NCBI GenBank assembly: GCA_902496125.1
Contig: CABUZU010000013.1
Location: 1-25,885 of the forward strand
Direction of reading: 5' to 3'
Origin: an uncultured Lachnospiraceae bacterium
GTDB taxonomy: Bacteria > Bacillota > Clostridia > Lachnospirales > Lachnospiraceae
Length of the DNA: 25,885 bases
This document shows positions 7,798 to 15,103 of this stretch, one piece after another. The notes beneath the pieces were generated by a model that was not told the DNA's origin, did no database searches, and saw nothing but the letters and a program-made list of their open reading frames with translations. Made by a program: the position numbers and the translations under genes. Each line of letters starts with the position of its first letter. Position 1 is the stretch's first letter.

Positions 7798-9123
7798 ATG
7801 AGAGAAAGATTAAGTGCATTGTCTCTTGTTGAATTACGTAAATTAGCCAAAACACAGGGTATTAAAAATACAACAACTCTTAGAAAGGCGGAATTAATTG
7901 ACCGTCTAGTACAAATACATGAAGAACAACAGGCTAAAAAACAAGAAGATGCGAAAAAACAAGAAGAAATTAAGAAACAAGAAGAGATTAAAAAACTTGA
8001 GAATGGTCCAGCTGCCAATGGTATTTTAGAAGTCATGCCAGATGGTTTTGGTTTCATTCGTTGTGAGAATTATTTACCAGGAAGTAACGATGTCTATGTT
8101 TCTCCTACACAAATTAGAAAATGCAATTTAAAGACAGGAGATATCATCAGTGGAATTACAAGGATTCAGTCCCCTACTGAAAAATTTGCAGCACTTCTAT
8201 ACATTGATAAAGTAAATGGTGTAAGCGTTTCTATGGCTCAAAGACGACCAAACTTTGAAGATTTGACACCAATCTTTCCTAATTCAAGAATTCGATTAGA
8301 AACTCATAGAGAGAATAAATCGATGCGAATTATGGATTTAATTTCTCCAATTGGTAAAGGTCAAAGGGGAATGATAGTTTCTCCGCCAAAGGCTGGTAAA
8401 ACCACACTGTTAAAAGAAATTGCAAAGACTGTAACAATTAACCATCCAGAGATGCATATTATTATCTTGTTAATTGATGAACGTCCAGAAGAAGTAACGG
8501 ATATTAAAGAGTATATTGAAGCTCCAAATGTCGAGGTTATTTATTCTACGTTTGATGAACTTCCAGAGCATCATAAGAGAGTATCAGAGATGGTATTAGA
8601 GCGTGCGAAGCGATTGGTAGAACATGGTAAAGATGTGATGATTTTATTAGATAGTATTACTCGTCTTGCAAGAGCTTATAACTTAACTGTTCAGGCGAGT
8701 GGTCGTACACTTTCAGGTGGTCTAGACCCAGCAGCCCTTCATATGCCAAAGAGATTCTTTGGAGCAGCTAGAAATATGCGTGAAGGTGGAAGTCTTACTA
8801 TTTTAGCAACTGCTTTAGTCGATACGGGAAGTAGAATGGATGATGTAGTATTTGAAGAATTTAAAGGAACGGGTAATATGGAATTGGTATTAGACCGTAA
8901 ATTATCTGAAAAGAGAATCTTCCCAGCAATTGATATCTTAAAATCTGGTACGAGAAGAGATGATTTGCTTTTATCAAAAGAAGAGCAGGAAGCAGTTAAC
9001 AATATGAGAAAAGGGATTAGCGGAATGAAATCCGATGATGCAGTAGAAAAAATTTTGGAATTATTTAAAACAACGCGTAATAATACAGAATTAGTAAATA
9101 TTGCAATGAAAATGAGGTTTTAA
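7798..9123 (+). CDS. rho: Transcription termination factor Rho
   Basis: Rho is the hexameric RNA-dependent ATPase/helicase that ends transcription. The 441-residue protein has an N-terminal Rho_N helical domain (about 1-42), a short charged linker of KKQEE repeats (47-68), the cold-shock-like RNA-binding domain (about 73-140, with GILEVMPDGFGFIR and DVYVSPTQIR) and the RecA-like ATPase domain. Walker A is SPPKAGKTT (195-203) and Walker B is LLIDE (224-228), followed by RPEEVTD. Length is ordinary for Firmicutes Rho, without the long insertion seen in actinobacteria. ATG 7798 has GAGGTGA 7 nt upstream. No clear intrinsic terminator follows, so readthrough into rpmE is possible although rpmE has a strong promoter of its own. 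Confidence 0.98.
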   Translation: MRERLSALSLVELRKLAKTQGIKNTTTLRKAELIDRLVQIHEEQQAKKQEDAKKQEEIKKQEEIKKLENGPAANGILEVMPDGFGFIRCENYLPGSNDVYVSPTQIRKCNLKTGDIISGITRIQSPTEKFAALLYIDKVNGVSVSMAQRRPNFEDLTPIFPNSRIRLETHRENKSMRIMDLISPIGKGQRGMIVSPPKAGKTTLLKEIAKTVTINHPEMHIIILLIDERPEEVTDIKEYIEAPNVEVIYSTFDELPEHHKRVSEMVLERAKRLVEHGKDVMILLDSITRLARAYNLTVQASGRTLSGGLDPAALHMPKRFFGAARNMREGGSLTILATALVDTGSRMDDVVFEEFKGTGNMELVLDRKLSEKRIFPAIDILKSGTRRDDLLLSKEEQEAVNNMRKGISGMKSDDAVEKILELFKTTRNNTELVNIAMKMRF

Positions 9124-9134
9124 AAATTTCGCTC

Positions 9135-9163
9135 TTGCATTTTTTATTTGGTTATGCTATAAT
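9135..9163 (+). promoter_or_regulatory. Strong promoter of rpmE
   Basis: TTGCAT (9135-9140), a 17-bp spacer and a perfect TATAAT (9158-9163) with TG at 9155-9156. Transcription should start near 9170, giving a leader of about 90 nt. Confidence 0.85.
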
Positions 9164-9170
9164 CTGTCAA

Positions 9171-9249
9171 GGTTTGTATGTGAACCAATAATGTAAATAT
9201 AACGTAAATAAAAAATGATGGTTGGAAACCATCCTAAGAAAGGTAAAAG
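9171..9249 (+). promoter_or_regulatory. Structured rpmE leader, possible ribosomal-protein autoregulation site
   Basis: Two small hairpins can form: GGTTT (9171-9175) with GAACC (9182-9186), and GATGGTT (9217-9223) with AACCATC (9227-9233) around GGA, just before the AGAAAGG/AGGTGAG ribosome binding region. L31 leader RNAs have been described for several bacterial phyla, but I cannot confirm a match to a named motif by eye. Confidence 0.45.
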
Positions 9250-9258
9250 GTGAGTAAA

Positions 9259-9459
9259 ATGAGAGAAGGAATTCATCCTACTTATTATCAAGCAAAAGTT
9301 GTTTGCAACTGTGGTAACGAATTTGTAACAGGTTCTACTAAGAGTGATATCCACGTAGAAATTTGTTCTAAGTGTCATCCATTCTACACTGGACAGCAGA
9401 AATCAATCGCTGCTCGTGGACGTATTGATAAATTCAATCGTAAATACGGTGTTAAATAA
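9259..9459 (+). CDS. rpmE: Large ribosomal subunit protein bL31 (zinc-binding form)
   Basis: This 66-residue ribosomal protein bridges the large subunit to the small-subunit head. It begins REGIHP, the usual bL31 N-terminus, and carries the zinc ligands Cys16 and Cys18 (CNCG) and Cys36 and Cys39 (CSKCHP), so it is the Cys-containing type rather than the zinc-independent paralogue. I chose ATG 9259 with AGGTGA at 9248-9253. A GTG at 9250 is in frame and has its own AGAAAGG, but it would add three residues not usual for the family and shift Cys16. It has its own strong promoter and is followed by a terminator, so it is probably transcribed largely on its own. Confidence 0.95.
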   Translation: MREGIHPTYYQAKVVCNCGNEFVTGSTKSDIHVEICSKCHPFYTGQQKSIAARGRIDKFNRKYGVK

Positions 9460-9474
9460 GGAACGAAAAATAGC

Positions 9475-9506
9475 AGGTTGGGGCTTAGGTCTCAACCTAT
9501 TTTTCT
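9475..9506 (+). terminator. Terminator between rpmE and prmC
   Basis: A 9-bp stem, AGGTTGGGG (9475-9483) with TCTCAACCT (9490-9498), includes two G-U pairs and is followed by ATTTTTCT. It ends immediately before the prmC ribosome binding site, so prmC-prfA depend on readthrough or on a promoter I cannot see. Confidence 0.75.
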
Positions 9507-9509
9507 ATG

Positions 9510-9513
9510 AGGA
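9510..9513 (+). promoter_or_regulatory. Ribosome binding site deciding the prmC start
   Basis: GAGG at 9510-9513 lies 8 nt before GTG 9522. The alternative in-frame ATG 9507 overlaps this site and abuts the terminator T run with no Shine-Dalgarno. Confidence 0.6.
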
Positions 9514-9521
9514 AAAATGTT

Positions 9522-10361
9522 GTGAAATATTATGAAATTTTAATGCAAGGCGAAAAGGCATTAGAGGGCTTAACGGAAGCGAAGGTAGATGCTTTCCTTT
9601 TATTTTCTGAAGCCTTTCATATGAGTCGTGCACAATATTTAATGAGAAGAAATGAAGAAATTACTTCGGATACACAGCAGTATAGAGATTGGTTAGAACA
9701 AAGGAAGAGAAGAATTCCTTTGCAATATATTTTAAACAGTGCTTCGTTTATGGGTTATGATTTTTATGTCAATGAAAACGTCCTAATTCCAAGACAGGAT
9801 ACCGAAGTGTTAGTAGAACAAGCACTGAGTACGATAAAAGAATATAAAAATCCTAAAGTTTTAGATATGTGTACAGGTTCTGGTTGCATTGCGATTAGTA
9901 TTGCACTACTTTCTAATGCACAGGTAACGGCGGTAGATATTTCTGATAAGGCTTTAGAGGTTGCAGAGTATAATTGCAAAAAATTATCATGTACGAACGT
10001 AGACTTGATACAGAGCAATTTATTTGATAAAATAGAAAACAAATTTGAGATGATTACATCAAATCCGCCTTATATTCCTACGAAGGTGATTGAAGGATTA
10101 GAGCCTGAGGTAAAAGACTTTGAGCCTATGTTAGCACTAGATGGAAGTGAGGATGGATTAGAATTTTATAGGCGTTTAGCGATAGAAAGTAAAAACTATT
10201 TAGTACAAGGTGGTAGCCTTTTGATGGAAATCGGTTGTGAACAAGCTAACGATGTGATGCATTTATTAGAAGTAAATGGATATTCAGAGATTTCTGTAAT
10301 AAAGGATTTAGCAAACCTTGATAGAGTAGTGAAGGCTAGATGGATAGATAGATGGAGGTAA
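9522..10361 (+). CDS. prmC: Peptide chain release factor N5-glutamine methyltransferase PrmC
   Basis: PrmC (HemK) uses S-adenosylmethionine to methylate the glutamine of the GGQ motif in release factors. From GTG 9522 the protein is 279 residues. It has a helical N-terminal substrate domain (EKALEGLTEAKVDAFLLFSEA), the linker motif IPRQDTE (89-95), SAM motif I VLDMCTGSGCIAIS (about 113-126), an acidic ribose contact AVDIS (137-141) and the catalytic NPPY (181-184). The start is less certain than the identity: ATG 9507 would add five residues but lacks a ribosome binding site. The gene is 3 bp from prfA, its substrate gene, whose Shine-Dalgarno lies within the end of prmC, pointing to translational coupling. 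Confidence 0.95.
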   Translation: MKYYEILMQGEKALEGLTEAKVDAFLLFSEAFHMSRAQYLMRRNEEITSDTQQYRDWLEQRKRRIPLQYILNSASFMGYDFYVNENVLIPRQDTEVLVEQALSTIKEYKNPKVLDMCTGSGCIAISIALLSNAQVTAVDISDKALEVAEYNCKKLSCTNVDLIQSNLFDKIENKFEMITSNPPYIPTKVIEGLEPEVKDFEPMLALDGSEDGLEFYRRLAIESKNYLVQGGSLLMEIGCEQANDVMHLLEVNGYSEISVIKDLANLDRVVKARWIDRWR

Positions 10362-10364
10362 AAA

Positions 10365-11441
10365 ATGTTTGACCGTTTAGAAGATATTCTCATGCATTAT
10401 GAGGAAATCATGAATTCATTAAATGACCCTTCGGTTGCAGAAGACCAAAGACGTTTTCGCAAATTAATGAAGGAACAATCAGATTTAGCACCGATTGTGG
10501 AGGCTTATAAGTCTTATAAACAAGCAAAACAAGATGCAGAAGATAGTGTAGCAATGTTAGAAGAGGAAAACGATGAAGAAATGCGTCAGATGTTAAAGGA
10601 AGAATTATCCGATGCAAAAGAAAGAATTACCGATTTAGAACATCAGTTAAAAATCTTATTGTTACCAAAAGACCCGAATGATGATAAGAACGTTATCGTA
10701 GAAATTCGTGCAGGTGCAGGTGGAGATGAAGCTGCATTATTCTCAGCGGAATTATATCGTATGTATTGCAGATTTGCAGAACGTAATCGTTGGAAAACAG
10801 AGCTTATCAGTGTCAATGAGAATGGTATTGGTGGCTTTAAAGAAGTTGTATTTATGATTACTGGTCATGGTGCTTATTCGAAGTTAAAATATGAAAGTGG
10901 TGTACATCGTGTACAGCGTGTTCCTGAAACAGAATCCGGTGGACGAATCCACACCTCAACTAGTACAGTAGCAATTATGCCAGAAGCAGAAGAAGTTGAC
11001 GTAGAACTTGATTTAAATGACTGTAAGTTCGATGTATTCCGTGCATCTGGTAATGGTGGACAGTGTGTAAATACCACAGACTCTGCGGTACGTTTAACTC
11101 ACCTTCCAACAGGTATTGTCATTTCTTGTCAGGATGAAAAATCACAGCTTAAGAATAAAGAAAAAGCATTAAAGGTACTTCGTTCTCGTTTATATGATTT
11201 AGAGCTTGCTAAGAAACAGGCAGCAGAATCAGCAGAAAGAAGAAGCCAGATTGGTACAGGGGACCGTTCAGAAAAGATTCGTACTTATAACTTCCCACAG
11301 GGTAGAGTAACAGAACATCGTATTAAATTAACTTTATATAAAATCGACAATATCATGGATGGCGATTTATTTGAAATTATTGACAGCTTAATTGCAGCAG
11401 ACCAAGCTGCAAAACTAAGTCAGTTAAATGAAGAAGCATAA
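10365..11441 (+). CDS. prfA: Peptide chain release factor 1
   Basis: RF1 recognises UAA and UAG in the ribosomal A site and triggers hydrolysis of the finished peptide. The 358-residue protein has a coiled N-terminal region (residues about 1-100), the codon-recognition tripeptide PET (187-189, the P-x-T motif that marks RF1 rather than RF2) followed by HTSTSTVAIMPE, and the GGQ motif at 231-233 in the context SGNGGQCVNTTDSAVR. Many RF1 proteins have GAGGQHVN here; the Asn and Cys are a local variant outside the catalytic triplet. GGAGG at the end of prmC serves as its ribosome binding site (ATG 10365). Gln233 is the expected methylation site of the PrmC encoded upstream. Confidence 0.97.
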   Translation: MFDRLEDILMHYEEIMNSLNDPSVAEDQRRFRKLMKEQSDLAPIVEAYKSYKQAKQDAEDSVAMLEEENDEEMRQMLKEELSDAKERITDLEHQLKILLLPKDPNDDKNVIVEIRAGAGGDEAALFSAELYRMYCRFAERNRWKTELISVNENGIGGFKEVVFMITGHGAYSKLKYESGVHRVQRVPETESGGRIHTSTSTVAIMPEAEEVDVELDLNDCKFDVFRASGNGGQCVNTTDSAVRLTHLPTGIVISCQDEKSQLKNKEKALKVLRSRLYDLELAKKQAAESAERRSQIGTGDRSEKIRTYNFPQGRVTEHRIKLTLYKIDNIMDGDLFEIIDSLIAADQAAKLSQLNEEA

Positions 11442-11476
11442 AAGGTAAAAAATTCTCCTAAGGAAGTGAAAATTCG

Positions 11477-12547
11477 ATGAAAAAAGGAAGTGGGAAAAAG
11501 CTTGTTGCTGTAATTTTTTATCTGTTATTACTGATATTGATTATGGCAGCAGCCGTTCTTGCTTATCGCTTATCTAGAACAAAGGAAGAAATTACCGTTA
11601 AACCTAATTTTAATTTAGTGCCGGGAACAGATGAAGATGAGAAGGTTGATGATCTCTATGAATTTGAGACAATGCAAGATCCTTCTTCTCCATTTGAAGA
11701 CCTTGAAAGTTTAGAAAAAGCGAATTACAAGGATTCTGAATATGTACATTATTTGATATTGGGAGTGGATACTAGAAGCAGTGAAAAACTTAGTAAAAGT
11801 GATACAATTATTATTCTTTCCATTAATGAAGAGACAGAACGAGTTGTTTTAACCCCCGTTCCAAGAGATACCTATGTCTATATAAAAGGAAAGGGATGGG
11901 ATAAAATTGCTTATGCCTATGCTTATGGCAAAGCTGCTTTAGTAAAGGAAACACTTGAATTTAATTATGATTTAACATTTTCAGGGTACTTTACAATTGG
12001 TTTTAAAGGATTAGAAGACATTGTAGATGAACTCGGTGGGTTAGAAATTACACTAACGAAAGAAGAAAGTGAACATATGTCAAGCTTTTATGGCGTAGAG
12101 GGCACTCATGCCGGAGTTAATTTACTAAATGGGTTACAGACGATTACGTATTGCAGAATTAGTAAAATTGATTCGGATTTTGAGAGAACAACACGACAAT
12201 ACAATGTACTTTGTGCAATTTATGATAAATTTAAAGGAGTATCGACCTCTTATTATCCAAAGCTTGTTTCTAAGTTTTATAGTTATATTCATACCGATTG
12301 CTCCACAGCAGAATGTATCGATATTGTAACTGCAATTTATGAACAGGGATTTGAACGACTTAGTTATCGGCTAATGTTTACGAAAGATGAAGGAAGTGGA
12401 CGAAATATTAATGGAGTTTACTACTTTGTCTTAGATGATATGCAAGAGGTGGTTACGAATTGGCATCGGTATCTTGGAGAAACCGATTATACGCCGTCAA
12501 AGACGGTTAAAGCCTTATCATCTTGCTTATCTCGTATAAAAGGTTAA
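11477..12547 (+). CDS. LytR-CpsA-Psr (LCP) family phosphotransferase
   Basis: LCP enzymes transfer lipid-linked glycopolymers such as teichoic acids or capsule onto peptidoglycan at the outer membrane face. The 356-residue protein has a short cytoplasmic N-terminus, one membrane helix (about 9-30), an acidic linker and the LCP domain from about residue 88. Family signatures are LILGVDTR (93-100), KSDTIIILSI (107-116), VPRDTYVYI (128-136) and, further on, LLNGLQTITYCRISKIDSDF with following RTTRQ, which holds the conserved Arg residues that bind pyrophosphate. The ATG is preceded by AAGGAAGTG. It follows prfA by 35 bp and is probably co-transcribed with it. The polymer it handles cannot be told from the sequence. 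Confidence 0.92.
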   Translation: MKKGSGKKLVAVIFYLLLLILIMAAAVLAYRLSRTKEEITVKPNFNLVPGTDEDEKVDDLYEFETMQDPSSPFEDLESLEKANYKDSEYVHYLILGVDTRSSEKLSKSDTIIILSINEETERVVLTPVPRDTYVYIKGKGWDKIAYAYAYGKAALVKETLEFNYDLTFSGYFTIGFKGLEDIVDELGGLEITLTKEESEHMSSFYGVEGTHAGVNLLNGLQTITYCRISKIDSDFERTTRQYNVLCAIYDKFKGVSTSYYPKLVSKFYSYIHTDCSTAECIDIVTAIYEQGFERLSYRLMFTKDEGSGRNINGVYYFVLDDMQEVVTNWHRYLGETDYTPSKTVKALSSCLSRIKG

Positions 12548-12554
12548 ATGTAAA

Positions 12555-12583
12555 TTGCAAAAAAAAGCAAATTATGGTATATT
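12555..12583 (+). promoter_or_regulatory. Promoter of glmM
   Basis: TTGCAA (12555-12560), 17-bp spacer, TATATT (12578-12583) with TG at 12575-12576. The transcript would start near 12590, only a few bases before GGAGG (12596-12600). Confidence 0.75.
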
Positions 12584-12607
12584 GTAAAAAAATTTGGAGG
12601 AAATTTT

Positions 12608-13954
12608 ATGGGTAAATATTTTGGAACTGATGGCTTTCGTGGGGAAGCAAATGTCAATTTAACAGTAAAACATGCATTTGAAATTGGTCGTTTTTTAGGC
12701 TGGTATTTTGGAAAAGAACATAAATGTAAAGTAGTTATTGGTAAAGATACTAGAAGAAGTAGTTATATGTTAGAATCTGCTCTAGCATCTGGTCTTGCAG
12801 CATCGGGAGCGAATGCTTATATGCTTTATGTAACGACAACTCCTAGTGTGGCTTATGTAGTACGTACAGAAGATTTTGACTGTGGTATTATGATTTCAGC
12901 TAGCCACAATCCATTTTATGACAATGGAATTAAGCTTCTAAATAGTAAAGGTGAAAAGATGACAGAAGATGTAATCGAAGAAATCGAAAACTATTTAGAT
13001 GGTGAACTTGGTGAAATTCCTTATGCAACGAAGGAAGATATTGGAACCATTACCGACTATGTAATGGGAAGAAATCGTTACATGGGTTATTTAATTAGCC
13101 TTGCAACACGTTCCTTTAAAGGTGTTCGTGTAGGTCTTGATTGTTCAAATGGTAGTGCATGGTCTATGGCAAAGAGTATCTTTGATGCATTAGGAGCAAA
13201 GACTTATGTAATTAATAATTCACCAGATGGAACTAATATTAACAGAGATTGTGGTTCGACTCATATTGAAGTATTACAAAGATATGTAAAAGAAAATCAT
13301 CTAGATGTAGGTTTTGCATACGATGGTGATGCAGACCGTTGTCTTGCTGTTGATGAAAACGGTAATGTTGTTGATGGTGATTTAATTCTTTATGTTTGTG
13401 GTAAGTACATGAAAGAGACTAATAGTCTTGATACCAATACAGTAGTAACAACGATTATGTCAAACATTGGTCTATACAAAGCATTTGATGCAATTGGCAT
13501 TAATTATGAGAAGACCGATGTAGGCGATAAATATGTTTATGAAAATATGTCAGCAAATGGTCATCGCCTTGGTGGAGAGCAGTCTGGACATATTATCTTT
13601 AGTAAGTTTGCATCAACTGGTGATGGTATTTTAACCTCTCTTAAATTAATGGAGGTTATGTTAGAAAGCAAGCAGACCTTAGGAGAACTTACACAAGATG
13701 TAGAGATTTATCCACAGCTTTTAAAGAATATTCGTGTAAAGAGTAAACCAGCAGTACTAAATGATAGTGATGTATTAAAAGCAGTTGATGAAGTAGAGAA
13801 GATATTAGGCAATGATGGACGTATTTTAGTTCGTCAGAGTGGAACAGAACCTGTAATTCGTGTAATGGTAGAAGCAAAGACGAAGGAGTTATGCGAAAAG
13901 TATGTAGAACAGGTCATTAAGGTAATTAGAGAAAAAGGACATGAGTCTGCGTAA
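12608..13954 (+). CDS. glmM: Phosphoglucosamine mutase
   Basis: GlmM converts glucosamine-6-phosphate to glucosamine-1-phosphate for UDP-GlcNAc and hence peptidoglycan synthesis. The 448-residue protein starts with YFGTDGFRG, the N-terminal signature of the family. The phosphorylated catalytic serine is Ser99 in ISASHNP; the metal-binding loop is DGDADRC; the sugar-recognition loop is GGEQSGH; and the C-terminal phosphate-binding loop is RQSGTEPVIRVMVE. Length is typical. GGAGG lies 7 nt before the ATG. The 3' end of the gene carries the predicted promoter of the next operon (-35 inside the coding region at 13936). Confidence 0.96.
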   Translation: MGKYFGTDGFRGEANVNLTVKHAFEIGRFLGWYFGKEHKCKVVIGKDTRRSSYMLESALASGLAASGANAYMLYVTTTPSVAYVVRTEDFDCGIMISASHNPFYDNGIKLLNSKGEKMTEDVIEEIENYLDGELGEIPYATKEDIGTITDYVMGRNRYMGYLISLATRSFKGVRVGLDCSNGSAWSMAKSIFDALGAKTYVINNSPDGTNINRDCGSTHIEVLQRYVKENHLDVGFAYDGDADRCLAVDENGNVVDGDLILYVCGKYMKETNSLDTNTVVTTIMSNIGLYKAFDAIGINYEKTDVGDKYVYENMSANGHRLGGEQSGHIIFSKFASTGDGILTSLKLMEVMLESKQTLGELTQDVEIYPQLLKNIRVKSKPAVLNDSDVLKAVDEVEKILGNDGRILVRQSGTEPVIRVMVEAKTKELCEKYVEQVIKVIREKGHESA

Positions 13955-13964
13955 GTGATATAAT
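13936..13964 (+). promoter_or_regulatory. Promoter of the hisC-ytvI-glnA operon
   Basis: TATAAT (13959-13964) is perfect, with an extended -10 TG at 13956-13957, and lies 17 bp after AGGACA (13936-13941), which matches TTGACA at four of six positions. Transcription would begin at about 13970-13972, exactly at the foot of the leader hairpin. Confidence 0.8.
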
Positions 13965-13968
13965 AATA

Positions 13969-14038
13969 AGATAGGCAGGGGCTAAACCAAAGGCGGTGGC
14001 GTTCCTGCCTAAAAGACTATCTAGGACTAATTAGGAGG
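13969..14038 (+). promoter_or_regulatory. Structured hisC leader with competing anti-Shine-Dalgarno pairing
   Basis: TAGGCAGG (13972-13979) pairs perfectly with CCTGCCTA (14004-14011). Inside, GCT (13981-13983) pairs with GGC (13998-14000), and ACC (13986-13988) pairs with GGT (13995-13997) below a hexaloop AAAGGC (13989-13994). No U tract follows, so this is not a terminator. The right arm CCTGCCTAA (14004-14012) can instead pair with the hisC Shine-Dalgarno TTAGGAGG (14031-14038), 8 bp with one bulged G. The two structures exclude each other. A weaker outer helix AGATAG (13969-13974)/CTATCT (14017-14022) is also possible. Confidence 0.6.
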
Positions 14039-14044
14039 AACAAC

Positions 14045-15103
14045 ATGAGAGAGTGGGAGAAAAATATTCGTAAGGTAGAACCTTATACACCGGGAGAACA
14101 GCCAAAGAATAAAAATGTTGTTAAATTAAATACCAATGAGAATCCTTATTCACCAGCACCTGGTGTAAAAAAGGCATTAGAAAATTTTGATGTGAATAGC
14201 TTAAGACTGTATCCAGACCCTAGTGCATCAGCACTTACAAAAACCTTAGCAGATTATTATCATTTAGACGAAAACCAAGTATTTGTTGGTGTTGGTTCGG
14301 ATGATGTCATTGCAATGGCATTTTTAACATTTTTTAATTCAGAAAAACCAATCTTATTCCCTGATATTACCTATTCTTTTTACAGTGTTTGGGCAAGCTT
14401 ATTTCAAATTCCATATGAAAGACCAGCACTTGATGAGCACTTTAATTTAGTAAAAGAGGACTACTATAAAGAAAATGGCGGAATTATTTTCCCAAATCCG
14501 AATGCTCCAACGTCAATTGCAGTAGGACTTGATTTTATTGAGGATATTTTAATTCACAACCAAGATGTTGTAGTCATTGTAGATGAAGCTTATATTGATT
14601 TTGGTGGTCAGTCGGCAAGGGCATTAATTGATAAGTATGAGAATTTATTAGTCATTCAAACCTTCTCAAAATCTCGTTCAATGGCAGGGATGAGAATTGG
14701 CTATGCAATGGGTAATAAAGATTTGATTAAGGCATTAAACGATGTGAAATACTCTTATAATTCTTATACGATGAGTCAATTAAGTCTAGCTTTGGGTAAG
14801 GAAGCAGTTTTAGATGATGAATATTTTAAAGAAACTCTACAAAAAATTGTAAAGACTAGAGAAGAGGCAGTTAGACGTCTTGCTGATTTAGGATTTACTT
14901 GTTTACCTTCTAGTTCAAATTTTGTATTTGCAACACATAAAACGGTTCCAGCAAAGAAAATCTTTAATGAACTTCGAGAAGCAGGAATTTTTGTGCGTTA
15001 TTTTAATGCTCCTAGAATTGATAATTATTTACGTATTACTATTGGCACGGACAAGCAGATGGAAGTGCTATATCAATTTTTAGAAAAATATAGAGGAAAT
15101 TAA
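14045..15103 (+). CDS. hisC: Histidinol-phosphate aminotransferase (HisC-type class II aminotransferase)
   Basis: This is a PLP-dependent fold-type I aminotransferase that in histidine synthesis converts imidazole-acetol phosphate to histidinol phosphate using glutamate. The 352-residue protein has LNTNENPY near 28-35, the cofactor-contacting FPNPNAPTS (149-157), VDEAYIDF (179-186), the Schiff-base Lys209 in QTFSKSRSMAG and the phosphate-binding Arg217 in GMRIGYA. The ATG has TTAGGAGG 6 nt upstream. No other histidine gene is visible, and it heads an operon with glnA, so its role may be broader amino-group transfer; some HisC-like enzymes also act on aromatic keto acids. Identity as an aminotransferase is certain and the substrate less so. 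TAA is followed directly by the ATG of the next gene. Confidence 0.88.
   Translation: MREWEKNIRKVEPYTPGEQPKNKNVVKLNTNENPYSPAPGVKKALENFDVNSLRLYPDPSASALTKTLADYYHLDENQVFVGVGSDDVIAMAFLTFFNSEKPILFPDITYSFYSVWASLFQIPYERPALDEHFNLVKEDYYKENGGIIFPNPNAPTSIAVGLDFIEDILIHNQDVVVIVDEAYIDFGGQSARALIDKYENLLVIQTFSKSRSMAGMRIGYAMGNKDLIKALNDVKYSYNSYTMSQLSLALGKEAVLDDEYFKETLQKIVKTREEAVRRLADLGFTCLPSSSNFVFATHKTVPAKKIFNELREAGIFVRYFNAPRIDNYLRITIGTDKQMEVLYQFLEKYRGN

Noticed and set aside
7758..8057. Minus-strand frame opposite the start of rho, Ser/Cys-rich
   Set aside because: It is antisense to a certain rho gene, and its repeated composition mirrors the KKQEE codons of the Rho linker.
9250..9258. GTG 9250 as the rpmE start
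   Set aside because: It adds MSK before the family-standard N-terminus. The Cys16/Cys18 numbering and AGGTGA before ATG 9259 favour the later start.
12129..12329. Short + strand frame inside the LCP gene
   Set aside because: It is out of frame within a well-supported CDS, has no ribosome binding site and resembles no family.
13972..14011. Leader hairpin before hisC as a glmM terminator
   Set aside because: The stem is followed by AAAAGAC, not a U tract, and the predicted transcript starts at the hairpin itself.
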